Shown: piece after piece, positions 17,636-25,737 of the stretch
How positions within the stretch are numbered: position 1 is the first letter of the stretch
Layout: each line of letters starts with the position of its first letter
NCBI GenBank assembly: GCA_964645775.1
Contig: CAZYBU010000043.1
Coordinates: 1 to 26,081 of the forward strand
Direction of reading: 5' to 3'
DNA length: 26,081 bases
From: CAZYBU01 sp964645775
GTDB taxonomy: Bacteria; Spirochaetota; UBA4802; UBA5550
Made by a program: the position numbers and the translations under genes
Notes under the pieces: model-generated
Databases searched by the model: none
What the model was told of the DNA's origin: nothing
The model's input: the letters and a program-made list of their open reading frames with translations, nothing else

Positions 17636-17836
17636 TTATACCGAGTATCGGAACGAAAGGGGATAACTGTTGAGGAAAAAGAGGAATGTTCTCCGGAAAG
17701 GAGTATTCCAGGCCGTGGTTATGGCTTTTTCTGCCAGGGCATCTCCTTCCCGGATAAGGTGATCCCGGAGAGCCCGGGCCTTTTCTTCCAGAACCTCCAG
17801 GATGGAATATCTATCATGGATGTGAATGTGTAAAGA
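17636..17836 (-). pseudogene. Coding-like frame without a start codon (possible gene remnant)
   Basis: A 66-codon open frame in the 272-base gap between the HD gene and the 860-residue gene, same strand. It reads as ordinary protein (YSILEVLEEKARALRDHLIR, then AWNTPFRRTFLFFLNSYPLS) and has codon use like its neighbours, but has no ATG, GTG or TTG start and no ribosome site. It could be the 3' end of a decayed gene. The family is not recognised. The antiparallel plus-strand frame is also open, as expected opposite a coding frame. Confidence 0.3.
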
Positions 17837-17882
17837 TTAAAAAGCAGGCCGCGTGTTTACTCTCTGGAGCAGGGGGGAGGTT

Positions 17883-18464
17883 TTACATTCCCAATTCATC
17901 TGCTACTTCTTCCAGGGCCTCGAGGGAAAGGGAGATAAACTCAGAGAGTTCCATGTCCAGATGATCCGCCCCCTCCTGGATAACGAAACGGTTTACCGTT
18001 GCCGCAAAGCTCCGGTCTTTCATCTTCTTCCGGATGGATGAAGCTTTTGTGCCGATGAGTTTTTTCCCCGGTCTCATAAGGACATACGCATAAATAAGCC
18101 CGGTCAGGTTCTCAGCTCCTGCAAGGGCATAATCGAGCCTGGCGCTCCGCTTACGGTTTGATCCGTCCAGTATCTCCGTGTGGGCCAGAATGGCCTGGAA
18201 AAGCTCAGGGATGTCGTATCCTTCCTCTTTGAGTATCTCGACAGTCTTATCACCGTGGAGGGAGTAGTTGCCCTCGATCACGTCCATGTCCAGGTCATGG
18301 AGTATCCCGGCGCAGTACCAGAGATCGGTCTCTTCTCCCAGACGTTCCGCCAGGGCCTTCATGATGACCCCTGTCTCGATACTGTGATGAATAATATAGG
18401 TCGACTCAAGGTACCGGTTGAGCAGGGAACGGGCCTCTTCAGGAGTTATCCGGTTAACGCTCAT
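17883..18464 (-). CDS. HD-domain phosphohydrolase
   Basis: The 193 residues form an HD-superfamily metal-dependent phosphohydrolase. Candidate metal ligands are His26/His27 (YIIHHSIETG), His56-Asp57 (GILHDLDMD), His70 (YSLHGDKTVEIL) and His95 (ILAHTEILDG); the extra histidines suggest a two-metal HDIG-like site. The substrate, a nucleotide or phosphate ester, is not evident. The start lies two bases after the sufB stop (TGA-AG-ATG), so it is translationally coupled to sufB and is the third gene of the sufC-sufB unit. This link to Fe-S assembly is a context clue, since some HD enzymes use Fe; whether this one does is unknown. Confidence 0.85.
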   Translation of the reverse strand: MSVNRITPEEARSLLNRYLESTYIIHHSIETGVIMKALAERLGEETDLWYCAGILHDLDMDVIEGNYSLHGDKTVEILKEEGYDIPELFQAILAHTEILDGSNRKRSARLDYALAGAENLTGLIYAYVLMRPGKKLIGTKASSIRKKMKDRSFAATVNRFVIQEGADHLDMELSEFISLSLEALEEVADELGM

Positions 18465-18466
18465 CT

Positions 18467-19402
18467 TCAGCTTAACAATCCCTGGATAATCAGCTCGCTC
18501 GCTTCATCCTCGTCCAGGCCCCGGGCCATCAGGGTCTGGAGCTGCTTTTTATCAACGCTTCCCACGGCCGCTTCATGGGTAACATGGGCCTTCGGGTTCT
18601 GAACGTCGATAATCGGTATGGCGGAGGCCACCCCGTTGTCCAGAACGATCTCCTTGCAGTCCACATGTCCCCTCGCCTGGTCGCCGGTGGCCGTTATCTT
18701 GTTATAGACTTCCGCCTTCGCCGTCTCCCGCACCGCGACCTTGGTGGTGAGAACGGCCCGGGATTCCCTTCCCTCAAGGAAGGCGACCTCCCGGATACGG
18801 ATGCCATCCTGCCCCCGGCCGCTTACCGTTGCATTCATCTCGGCCAGGCCACCGTCATCTATGTGACCTTCCACGTCGATTTCCATATTGCCGACCCTTC
18901 CCTTCTTGAGGATAAAGTCGGTCTTGAACCGGGCGTTTTTGCCGATGTGTACTTTCGATTTCGGCTTAACGCTCAGTCCCCCTTCTTCGCTGTGGATATG
19001 ACGTTCTGTGTAGGAATAGTGTGCCCCTTCCTCGAGGCGAATGACCGCGTCCATGAGATGCTGAACATCCAGGGCCAGGGGAAAGGTACAGTGGGCAAGG
19101 ATGTCAATCTTCGCGTTCTTTTCGATGGTAATGTTCATTAGGATTCGCTGAAGGCCTTTTTCGGGCAGAACGCCAAAGCACATGTGGACAGGCTTGCTGA
19201 TCACAACTCCTTCATGAAGCTTGATGGTAATGTCGACACCATCTTCAAGCTGTGTAACATCGATATCCAGGCCGTCAACTCCCTGCTTCGAAACCACTTC
19301 ATTTTCATGGATAGTGAGACGCGCCACTTCGGGGTCGTTGTAGGCGTGGGAGTCCTCTTCAAGGCTTTCATAGAGGTCAGCTTCAAGATTTTTACTCGGC
19401 AT
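18467..19402 (-). CDS. sufB: SufB/SufD-family Fe-S scaffold (minimal SUF/SMS type)
   Basis: Scaffold partner of SufC. The 311 residues match the short SufBD proteins of anaerobes and archaea, without the long N-terminus of E. coli SufB (495). They show the repetitive beta-helix pattern (NITIEKNAKIDILAHCTFPL, KSKVHIGKNARFKTDF, GNMEIDVEGHIDDGGLAEMN) and the conserved C-terminal part VDCKEIVLDNGVASAIPIID, then HVTHEAAVGSVDKKQLQTLMARGLDEDEA, the region that holds the SufB functional Cys/Glu/His residues and the SufC-binding helix. Its start overlaps sufC by 11 bases. No SufS, SufU or SufD is nearby, which fits the two-component SufCB system. Confidence 0.92.
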   Translation of the reverse strand: MPSKNLEADLYESLEEDSHAYNDPEVARLTIHENEVVSKQGVDGLDIDVTQLEDGVDITIKLHEGVVISKPVHMCFGVLPEKGLQRILMNITIEKNAKIDILAHCTFPLALDVQHLMDAVIRLEEGAHYSYTERHIHSEEGGLSVKPKSKVHIGKNARFKTDFILKKGRVGNMEIDVEGHIDDGGLAEMNATVSGRGQDGIRIREVAFLEGRESRAVLTTKVAVRETAKAEVYNKITATGDQARGHVDCKEIVLDNGVASAIPIIDVQNPKAHVTHEAAVGSVDKKQLQTLMARGLDEDEASELIIQGLLS

Positions 19403-20138
19403 TTACAAGTACTCCTTCCTTGGATTCCGGGTCATGTATTTCACAGGGTATGCATTCATTTTCGAAATAGCTGCGAATCTTCGCTGTCTCTCCCTTGTCC
19501 ACCAGCTGGCCGTGGCAGAGAAGAAATGCGTGGTCGGCCTGGTCCAGTACCGCCAGGCTGTGCGTGATAAATACAACGGTGGTCCCCTCCTCCCGAAGGA
19601 TTTTAACAACCTGGAAAATCCTCTGGATGGACTCAAGGTCGATACCTGAATCTGGTTCATCCAGAAACGCGAGTTTCGGTTTCATGACGAGGATGGACGC
19701 AAGCTCAAGCTTTTTCCGCTCCCCTCCCGAAAGGGTTTTATCCACGGCACGGTACATGTGGTCCTTCGGGGAAAGTCCCACGGTATCCAGCGCTTCCCTC
19801 GCAGTGTCCATGCTCTTGTCCCGGGCGGAGGCAAGGATATAGTCCTTCACCTTGAGTCCTTCGAAACGGGCCGGCTCCTGCCAGGCCAGGGTTATTCCCA
19901 TACGGGCGCGTTCGTGCAGTTCCTTATCAATGATGGATTCGCCCTGGAAAAGGATATCACCCGTGGTGTTCTCGTAACCGGCAAGGCCCATGATCGTGTG
20001 AACAAGGGTGGTTTTACCGGCCCCGTTAGTGCCGACGATGGCATGGGTATGACCTTCCCAGAGGTCCAGATTAATGTTTCTAAGTATTCTGGTCTTCCCC
20101 AGCTCGAGTGACAGGTCCCTGATCTCAAGTATGTTCAT
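19392..20138 (-). CDS. sufC: SufC ATPase of the minimal SUF/SMS Fe-S system
   Basis: Cytosolic ABC-type ATPase that drives cluster assembly on SufB. The 248 residues start at ATG 20138 with GGAGGAG four bases upstream (the longer frame lacks a site). Motifs: Walker A VGTNGAGKTT (35-44), Q-loop GITLAWQEPARFEG typical of SufC, signature LSGGERKKLELASI, Walker B LAFLDEPDSGID with the SufC-specific DEPDSGID, and H-loop FITHS. The C-terminal part carries two extra Cys (ECIPCEIHDPE near 225-235), not usual for SufC. First gene of sufC-sufB-HD, read from a strong promoter about 40 bases upstream. Confidence 0.95.
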   Translation of the reverse strand: MNILEIRDLSLELGKTRILRNINLDLWEGHTHAIVGTNGAGKTTLVHTIMGLAGYENTTGDILFQGESIIDKELHERARMGITLAWQEPARFEGLKVKDYILASARDKSMDTAREALDTVGLSPKDHMYRAVDKTLSGGERKKLELASILVMKPKLAFLDEPDSGIDLESIQRIFQVVKILREEGTTVVFITHSLAVLDQADHAFLLCHGQLVDKGETAKIRSYFENECIPCEIHDPESKEGVLVNAE

Positions 20139-20175
20139 GCCTCCTCCATGTTGATGGCCGGATTGTATAGGGTTC

Positions 20176-20205
20176 AATATAGAAAATGTGTAGCACGTTT
20201 GTCAA
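20176..20205 (-). promoter_or_regulatory. Promoter of sufC-sufB-HD
   Basis: On the minus strand: TTGACA (20205-20200), 18 bases, TATATT (20181-20176). It is the best -35 match in the window and is placed about 40 bases before the sufC ATG. No IscR-like site is recognised. Confidence 0.7.
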
Positions 20206-20236
20206 GAAACAGAGGTGAATTAAGAAAGGGAGAGTG

Positions 20237-20278
20237 AAAGACGTGAACAGGCAGGGAGCCCTGCCTGTTCACGTCTTT
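20237..20278 (-). terminator. Long hairpin after the ferredoxin gene
   Basis: Perfect 20-bp stem from AAAGACGTGAACAGGCAGGG and its complement, separated by 2 bases, starting one base after the ferredoxin stop. Only a weak T/C-rich tail (CTTTCACTCTCCCTTTC) follows on the minus strand. It separates the ferredoxin gene from the sufC promoter, as terminator or mRNA-stabilising end. Confidence 0.75.
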
Positions 20279-20279
20279 T

Positions 20280-20447
20280 CTACTCTACCACGATAGCTTC
20301 AACCGGGCACACGGCTGCGCAGGCCCCGCAGTCGGTACAGGCGTCAGGATCGATAACGTAGATATCACCTTCACTTATGGCATCAGTCGGACATTCAGGA
20401 AGGCAGGAACCGCAAGCGGTACACTCTTCAGTAATCCTGTGTGGCAT
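20280..20447 (-). CDS. 2[4Fe-4S] ferredoxin
   Basis: Small electron carrier for anaerobic redox enzymes. Only 55 residues, beginning MPHRITEECTACGSCLPECP. Two clusters are given by Cys9-12-15-19 (CTACGSCLPECP) and Cys37-40-43-47 (CTDCGACAAVCP), each followed by the usual Pro; the pattern and length are those of clostridial-type ferredoxins. AGGAGG lies six bases before the ATG. It is probably transcribed alone: the 131 bases upstream carry TTGACA and a TTTTTTGCAAAAAA palindrome (about 20506-20519) but no convincing -10, and the long hairpin follows directly. A partner could be the flavin/Fe-S reductase next door or the activase NrdG; this is inference. Confidence 0.95.
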   Translation of the reverse strand: MPHRITEECTACGSCLPECPTDAISEGDIYVIDPDACTDCGACAAVCPVEAIVVE

Positions 20448-20578
20448 GCCAATCCTCCTGGATGATTTTGGTTTAAGCTGGAGTGATTAATCAGAAGCTG
20501 TCAATGTTTTTTGCAAAAAATGGATCAAAATAACAAATAAATGTCATAAAAATAATATAGAAAAGCGTAAATGGCTGC

Positions 20579-22612
20579 TTACACTTTGGATCCCCCTTTT
20601 GCCTTCATGCCTTCTGTCTCCAGGGCAGCGAGATACCCGGCGTGGATGGCGTCATCCATGGTGCCGGGCTGTATCGCGTCACCTATTACTCTCCAGGGGA
20701 TGTTCAGTTTTTCGAGGGTCTCCTGGAGGGTATTGTTCGGTGCTGTTCCCGTGGCGAAGACGATGGTATCGAACTCCCGCTCCATCTCCTTTCCGTCCAT
20801 GGTATACTTTATCAACCCCTCAATGATCTCCGAGATATTTATCTCAGTGAGGACTTCAACGCCGAGTTTTTCGAGATCTCCAAAGAGGACCCACTTGGTC
20901 GATTTTCCGACACCCTGGCCCGCCTTCTTCTGGAGTTCAAAGACCGTCACCTCCTTCGTGCCTTTGGTCACCAGTTCCCGCAGCCTCTCCGGCTCCTCCG
21001 CGTTATAGGTGAAGAGGAAATGGAGGGTTTCAGGTGTTATGGTCCCCTTTGCTGCCAGGAAATGGGCCGTCTCCAGGCCCACGGCCCCGCCACCTATAAT
21101 GGCGATCCGTTTGCCCGTGGGCAGGTCACAGTCGAGAATATCCCAGGCGCTCATGACGCGGGGGCTATCTATTCCCGTGATGGGAGGAGGAAGCTGGCGT
21201 CCTCCCTGGGCGGATATGATGTAATCGGGGTTAATTTTACTGATCAAAACCTCATCCACCTCGGTATTGAGGATGAGGTCGATGTCCAGCTCGTGGATCA
21301 TCTCCTCGAAGTAATCGATGAGGGACCAGATCTCCTGCTTGTGGGGAGGTGTTCCGGCGATCCAGAGCTGTCCACCGATCTCGCTCCCGGATTCATAGAG
21401 GGAGACCCTGTGTCCCATACGCGCGGCTGTAATGGCCGCTTCCAGACCGCCCGGCCCGGCTCCGATGACCATGACATGCTTCGGATCATCGGTTAAGGGT
21501 ATCTTTCTTTCGCTCTCGTACCCGGCCTCGGGATTGACGGCACAGTAGACCGGTTTACCGGCGAAAAGAGAATCGGTGCAGCCCTGGGAACAGGCTATAC
21601 AGGGGCGGATTGTTTCCGGTCTCCCCTCTGCCGTCTTCCGGGGCCAGTAGGGATCGGCGATAAGAACGCGGCCAAGGCTTACCATGTCCGCAAGACCGTC
21701 TTTGATGATATCTTCTGCCATGTAGGGGTCGGTGATCCGGTTGGACGCGGCCACAGGAATAGAGACAGCGTCCCTGATCTCCCGGGCCAGATAGGTGAAG
21801 GCGCCCCTGGGAAGGGTCATGGGAAGCTGGGGTACCCGGGACTCGTGCCAGCCCCCGGTCACGTTGATGGCGTCGATTCCGGCTTCTTCATAGACACGGG
21901 CGAACTCCGGGGTCTCCCTGCTGGTGTTGCTTCCGGGAACAAAATCATTGCCTGCCATGCGTATGGTAATGGGATAGTCCGGCCCCAGGGCCTTACGCAT
22001 CTTCTCAATAACCTCCCTGGGGAAGCGGGTCCGGTTCTCGAAGCTTCCGCCGTAGTGGTCGCTCCTCTGGTTCTTCAGGGGAGAGAGAAACTGGGTAATG
22101 AGATACCCGGCTGAGCCGATGATTTCCACGCCATCGAATCCGGCTTCCCGGGCCCGTATTGCTCCCTTCACAAAGGCATCCTGCACCGTCTCGATATCTT
22201 CCAGGGTCATCTCCCTCGGGGTCTCCCTGGTATAGCGGGAGGGTATGGCTGAAGGCGCGACGGCCTTTTCTCCTCCGATAAGAAAGGAGTAGGAGTAGGC
22301 GCCGGCATGGTAGAGCTGTATCCAGGCCTTCGCGCCGCTTTCATGGATGGCGTCCGTAACTCTCTTAAAATCGGGGATTGCCTCATTGCTCTGAAGGGAG
22401 GGGGCGATCAATCCTGCCCCCACATGGTCGAAACCGACGGGCCCCATGGTGACCATTCCGGCGCCTCCTCGGGCACGTTCCCGGTAAAACTCGACATAAC
22501 GGTCGGAAACGGATCCGTCATAGGAGTAGAGTAAACCCAGGGATGGGTAGATGATACGATTGGGTATTTCCGTCTTATTGATATATAGTGGCTCAAACAG
22601 GATTTCAAACAT
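20579..22612 (-). CDS. Old-Yellow-Enzyme-type Fe-S flavoprotein (enoate / 2,4-dienoyl-CoA reductase family)
   Basis: NAD(P)H-dependent reductase of activated C=C bonds, FadH/BaiCD/enoate-reductase group. The 677 residues start at 22612 (AGGA six bases upstream). Residues 1-330 are the FMN TIM barrel (FEPLYINKTEIPNRI, IQLYHAGAYSY, LSPLKNQRSDHYGGSFENR, VSLGRVLIADP). Cys338, 341, 345 and 357 (CIACSQGC, then C) bind a 4Fe-4S cluster. Residues ~378-677 are the FAD/NAD(P)H domain with VMVIGAGPGGLEAA and RIAIIGGGAVGLETAHFL, and end FATGTAPNN then a closing Rossmann part IPWRVIGDAIQPGTMDDAI. The substrate is unknown: fatty acyl-CoA, bile-acid-like, trimethylamine or xenobiotic enones are all seen in the family. 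It is downstream of nrdG with a 90-base gap and its own dyad, so it may be regulated separately. Confidence 0.92.
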   Translation of the reverse strand: MFEILFEPLYINKTEIPNRIIYPSLGLLYSYDGSVSDRYVEFYRERARGGAGMVTMGPVGFDHVGAGLIAPSLQSNEAIPDFKRVTDAIHESGAKAWIQLYHAGAYSYSFLIGGEKAVAPSAIPSRYTRETPREMTLEDIETVQDAFVKGAIRAREAGFDGVEIIGSAGYLITQFLSPLKNQRSDHYGGSFENRTRFPREVIEKMRKALGPDYPITIRMAGNDFVPGSNTSRETPEFARVYEEAGIDAINVTGGWHESRVPQLPMTLPRGAFTYLAREIRDAVSIPVAASNRITDPYMAEDIIKDGLADMVSLGRVLIADPYWPRKTAEGRPETIRPCIACSQGCTDSLFAGKPVYCAVNPEAGYESERKIPLTDDPKHVMVIGAGPGGLEAAITAARMGHRVSLYESGSEIGGQLWIAGTPPHKQEIWSLIDYFEEMIHELDIDLILNTEVDEVLISKINPDYIISAQGGRQLPPPITGIDSPRVMSAWDILDCDLPTGKRIAIIGGGAVGLETAHFLAAKGTITPETLHFLFTYNAEEPERLRELVTKGTKEVTVFELQKKAGQGVGKSTKWVLFGDLEKLGVEVLTEINISEIIEGLIKYTMDGKEMEREFDTIVFATGTAPNNTLQETLEKLNIPWRVIGDAIQPGTMDDAIHAGYLAALETEGMKAKGGSKV

Positions 22613-22647
22613 GGTTTTCCTCACAACTGAAAGTGGTGTTTCACAAA

Positions 22648-22669
22648 ACAGTAGAATAAATTCCACTGT
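22648..22669. promoter_or_regulatory. Operator-like dyad before the reductase gene
   Basis: ACAGTAGAAT-AA-ATTCCACTGT: 10-base arms pairing at 9 positions, 22 bases in all, centred about 46 bases upstream of the reductase ATG in the nrdG-reductase gap. The size and symmetry suit a TetR- or MarR-type repressor. No such gene is nearby apart from the distant PadR. Confidence 0.45.
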
Positions 22670-22702
22670 CTCTTGCCGGGAGGGTCAAGAATTATTCCGG
22701 TT

Positions 22703-23404
22703 TCAAATGCCCCGTATTTCGCATTTCAGGGCGAAGCGGGAAACCACGTCACAGAGACGATGGAGGAGATGAACCGGGTAGGGTTGAACATCTTTCCACT
22801 CCGGATCGACAAGAGGGTTGTCATTAACAAACTGCTGAAGATAATAGATGGGCACGCTGCCCAGGGATTCTCCCGCCTGGGAGAGGGTCTCTTCTGTCAC
22901 ATATTCCGGTATACAGGTGGTCCGAAGTTCGAAGGTTACCCCGGACTTTTCGAGCAGAGAAAAAGACTCAAGAATTGTGTCGAAGGATATATCACGTCCG
23001 GTCAGTTCCGGGTAACGTGAGGGGGAGGTCTTGATATCCATGGCGACGTAGTCGACCAGGCTTTCTTCAAGGATACAGGCCAGAACGTCAGGGCGAAAAC
23101 CATTGGTATCCAGCTTGATGGCCAGGCCGGTATCTTTCACCTGATGGAGAAATGGAATAATACCGGGATCGATGGTCGGTTCGCCTCCGGTCAGAACCAC
23201 CCCTTCCAGGAGGCCGGCCCGTTTTTTCAGGAAGGCGAGGATTTCATTTTCCGTGTGTTCAGGCTCGGTTGACGGGTCCGGGTGAACAAGCTCAGGATTA
23301 TGGCAGTACCTGCAACGAAGGTTGCATCCACCGTTGAAGAGTACTGCGCTGATCCTGCCTGGAAAATCTATGAGGGAGGTTTTATAGATTCCCCTGATAT
23401 TCAT
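22703..23404 (-). CDS. nrdG: NrdG: radical-SAM activase of anaerobic ribonucleotide reductase
   Basis: Uses S-adenosylmethionine and a 4Fe-4S cluster to place the glycyl radical on anaerobic ribonucleotide reductase. The 233 residues begin GIYKTSLIDFPGRIS, the usual start of this activase type, then carry the radical-SAM triad Cys27-Cys31-Cys34 in GGCNLRCRYCHNPEL, VVLTGGEPTID (SAM binding) and YVAMDIKTSP. It overlaps the small glycyl-radical gene by 23 bases, has no Shine-Dalgarno of its own and is presumably translated by coupling. Pyruvate formate-lyase activase is excluded mainly by the nrdD context. It is longer than E. coli NrdG (154) but normal for the clostridial/spirochaetal form. Confidence 0.92.
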   Translation of the reverse strand: MNIRGIYKTSLIDFPGRISAVLFNGGCNLRCRYCHNPELVHPDPSTEPEHTENEILAFLKKRAGLLEGVVLTGGEPTIDPGIIPFLHQVKDTGLAIKLDTNGFRPDVLACILEESLVDYVAMDIKTSPSRYPELTGRDISFDTILESFSLLEKSGVTFELRTTCIPEYVTEETLSQAGESLGSVPIYYLQQFVNDNPLVDPEWKDVQPYPVHLLHRLCDVVSRFALKCEIRGI

Positions 23405-23552
23405 AAGTAGGGGCTATCTGTCTGTCTTTTATACGGTACTCCCGACGCTCGCTGAATTCTTCCTGTTTACCTTTGTTCCACTGGTTCACGGGGCGATAGT
23501 AGCCAACAACCCGGGAATAGACTTCTACTGGGACCTTTCGTTGCTCTTCCAT
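23382..23552 (-). CDS. Separate glycyl-radical domain of class III ribonucleotide reductase
   Basis: The 56-residue protein (ATG 23552, AAGGAG eight bases upstream) matches the C-terminal end of single-chain NrdD: EVYSRVVGYYRPVNQWNKGK, then QEEFSERREY. RVVGYY corresponds to the glycyl-radical motif RVxGYL, so Gly17 should be the radical site. The preceding nrdD has no such motif. The gene is 142 bases after nrdD, across an AT-rich spacer with stops in every frame examined, and overlaps nrdG, its presumed modifier, by 23 bases. The simplest reading is a split enzyme whose radical subunit docks on NrdD. I cannot judge how common this is. The tail QIAPTYEYQGNL has no recognised role. Confidence 0.85.
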   Translation of the reverse strand: MEEQRKVPVEVYSRVVGYYRPVNQWNKGKQEEFSERREYRIKDRQIAPTYEYQGNL

Positions 23553-23694
23553 TTTTATGTCTCCTTTTCTCACTCAACTGTTATATGTATCGGCATCGTG
23601 TACCGCTTTATGCATTTATCCTCGGCACGGCGAGCCAAAATAATAAGCGTATATAATAAAGTTAGCTAAAAATAATTATTGTATCTATAGTACA

Positions 23695-25737
23695 TCAGCT
23701 CCGTGATCCGGAACGGGTCTCGATGCCGTATCTCCTTAGCTCTTCCTCCGAATGGTCGTAGGGACAGTACTTGTGGGCACCGGGGATATACCCGTGCACC
23801 GGACAGATACTGAAGGTCGGTGTAATGGAGAAATAGGGAAGGGAATAATTTGAGGCTATCTTTTTAACCAGTGATTTCACCAGTTCAATGTCGTCGATCT
23901 TTTCTCCAATAAACAGGTGCACAACGGTTCCGCCTGTGAAGCGGGTCTGGAGATCGTCCTGATGGTCGAGCACATCGAACATGTCATCGGTATGGGAAAC
24001 TGGCAGATGGACAGAATTGGTGTAATAGGGCTCCATGGTACCCGAGGCCTTGATGTCAGGAAACCGTTCCCGATCGTGGCGGGCGAAACGGTAACTGACA
24101 CCCTCCGCCGGAGTGGCCTCCAGGTTGAAGAGGTCTCCAGTTTCGTCCTGATACTGAAGAATCCGTTCCCGCATGAAGTCCAGGACCCGAACACCGAAAT
24201 CACGGCCCTCGGCGGAGGAGATGTCCGTGTTTAACATGTTCATACATGCCTCGTTCATTCCCACGAGGCCGATGGTTGAGAAATGGTTGTTCCAGTATTT
24301 TTTATCCCGCATGTAAACATCGGAAAGATAATGACGGGTGTAAGGATAGAGGTGGTTCTGGGTAAAGCTCTCCAGCACTTTTCTCTTGGTTTCAAGGGAG
24401 TCTCGGGCCAGGTCCATAAGCCGGACAAGTTCCTCAAAGAACTCTTCTTCTGTCTCAGAGAGATAGGCCAGTCTCGGCATGTTTATGGTTACAACGCCGA
24501 TGCTGCCGGTCAAAGGATTGGCGCCGAAGAGTCCGCCACCCCTTTTTCTGAGGACCCTGTTATCCAGACGAAGGCGGCAGCACATGGAGCGGGCGTCTTC
24601 CGGGTCCATGTCGGAATTAATGAAATTGGCGAAATAGGGAATTCCGTATCGGGCCGTCATCTCCCATACGGGATTAAGGTTTGTGTTGTCCCAGTCAAAA
24701 TTCGAGGTGATGTTGTACGTCGGTATGGGAAAGGTAAAGATTCTGTTCCGCGCGTCACCCTCGCTCAAAACTTCCGCGAAGGCGGCGTTGAACATGTCCA
24801 TCTCTTCCTGGAAATCGCCATACTGTTCCTTCTGGAGTTCTCCGCCTATGGTGACGTACTCTTCTGTCAGGGTGGATGGAGGGGTAAGGTCCAGGGTAAC
24901 ATTGGTGAAGGGTGTCTGGAATCCGACACGGGTCGGGACGTTCATGTTGAAGATGAATTCCTGCATCGCCTGTTTGACTTCCGGGTAACTCAGTCCATCA
25001 TATCTGATGAAAGGCGCCAGGTAGGTGTCGAAATTCGCGAAGGCCTGGGCTCCGGCTGATTCACCCTGCATGGTGTAGAAGAAGTTAACAACCTGTCCCA
25101 GGGCGCTCCGGAAATGTCTGGCCGGTGAACTTTCAACCTTCCCTGGCACACCGCCGAATCCCTTAACCAGAAGGTCTTTGAGGTCCCAGCCCACGCAGTA
25201 AGCTGAGAGAAGGCCCAGGTCATGGATATGAAAATCGCAGTTCTCGTGCGCCTCCTTGATCTCCGGGGGGTAGATTCGCTCCAGCCAGTACTTGGCTGTA
25301 ACGGCCGTGGCGATGTGATTGTTAAGCCCCTGGAGGGAATAGCTCATGTTGCTGTTCTCGTTGACCCTCCAGTCGCTCTGATCGAGATAGTTGTCGATAA
25401 GGTCGAGACCCTCGTTAAGAAGGCTTTTTCCTTCCCGGATCTTCCTGTGCTGTTCGCGGTAAAGGATATAGGCTTTGGCGACCTTGGCGTGGCCCCGCTC
25501 GATAAGCATCTTCTCAACCAGGTCCTGCACATTTTCCACCGTGGGTATGCGGCCGTCCTTGTATATGATTGAGAGTATGCCTGTTACAGAATCGGAAACA
25601 TCCTGGGCCGTGGCCCTGTCGCTTCCACCCACGGCCTGTGCCGCTTTGAATATTGCATCTGTAATCTTGTCCTGGTCCAGGGGTACGACTCGGCCGTCAC
25701 GTTTGCGGATATAGAGAGAAAAAGAGCCAGAATCCAT
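23695..25737 (-). CDS. nrdD: NrdD: catalytic subunit of anaerobic ribonucleoside-triphosphate reductase, lacking the glycyl-radical end
   Basis: Reduces ribonucleotides to deoxyribonucleotides without oxygen. The 680 residues start at ATG 25737 (GGAG seven bases upstream). Residues ~8-100 are an ATP-cone (IRKRDGRVVPLDQDKITDAI, ILYREQHRKIREGKSLL) for allosteric control. The catalytic barrel shows FQTPFTNVTLDLTPPS, MCCRLRLDNR, GGGLFGANPLTGSIGVV, TINMPRL and GLVGMNEACMNML. The C-terminus has the start of the zinc region, SICPVHGYIPGAHKYCPYDH, where the usual second CxxC is CPYD, and then stops before any RVxGY motif. The missing piece is the next gene downstream. It heads nrdD, small radical protein, nrdG. 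A promoter at 25933-25960 leaves a leader of nearly 190 bases. Confidence 0.94.
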   Translation of the reverse strand: MDSGSFSLYIRKRDGRVVPLDQDKITDAIFKAAQAVGGSDRATAQDVSDSVTGILSIIYKDGRIPTVENVQDLVEKMLIERGHAKVAKAYILYREQHRKIREGKSLLNEGLDLIDNYLDQSDWRVNENSNMSYSLQGLNNHIATAVTAKYWLERIYPPEIKEAHENCDFHIHDLGLLSAYCVGWDLKDLLVKGFGGVPGKVESSPARHFRSALGQVVNFFYTMQGESAGAQAFANFDTYLAPFIRYDGLSYPEVKQAMQEFIFNMNVPTRVGFQTPFTNVTLDLTPPSTLTEEYVTIGGELQKEQYGDFQEEMDMFNAAFAEVLSEGDARNRIFTFPIPTYNITSNFDWDNTNLNPVWEMTARYGIPYFANFINSDMDPEDARSMCCRLRLDNRVLRKRGGGLFGANPLTGSIGVVTINMPRLAYLSETEEEFFEELVRLMDLARDSLETKRKVLESFTQNHLYPYTRHYLSDVYMRDKKYWNNHFSTIGLVGMNEACMNMLNTDISSAEGRDFGVRVLDFMRERILQYQDETGDLFNLEATPAEGVSYRFARHDRERFPDIKASGTMEPYYTNSVHLPVSHTDDMFDVLDHQDDLQTRFTGGTVVHLFIGEKIDDIELVKSLVKKIASNYSLPYFSITPTFSICPVHGYIPGAHKYCPYDHSEEELRRYGIETRSGSRS

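Noticed and set aside
17576..17833. Plus-strand 85-residue frame in the gap before the 860-residue gene
   Set aside because: It starts inside the signal-peptide region of the opposite gene and mirrors the minus-strand coding-like frame; no ribosome site.
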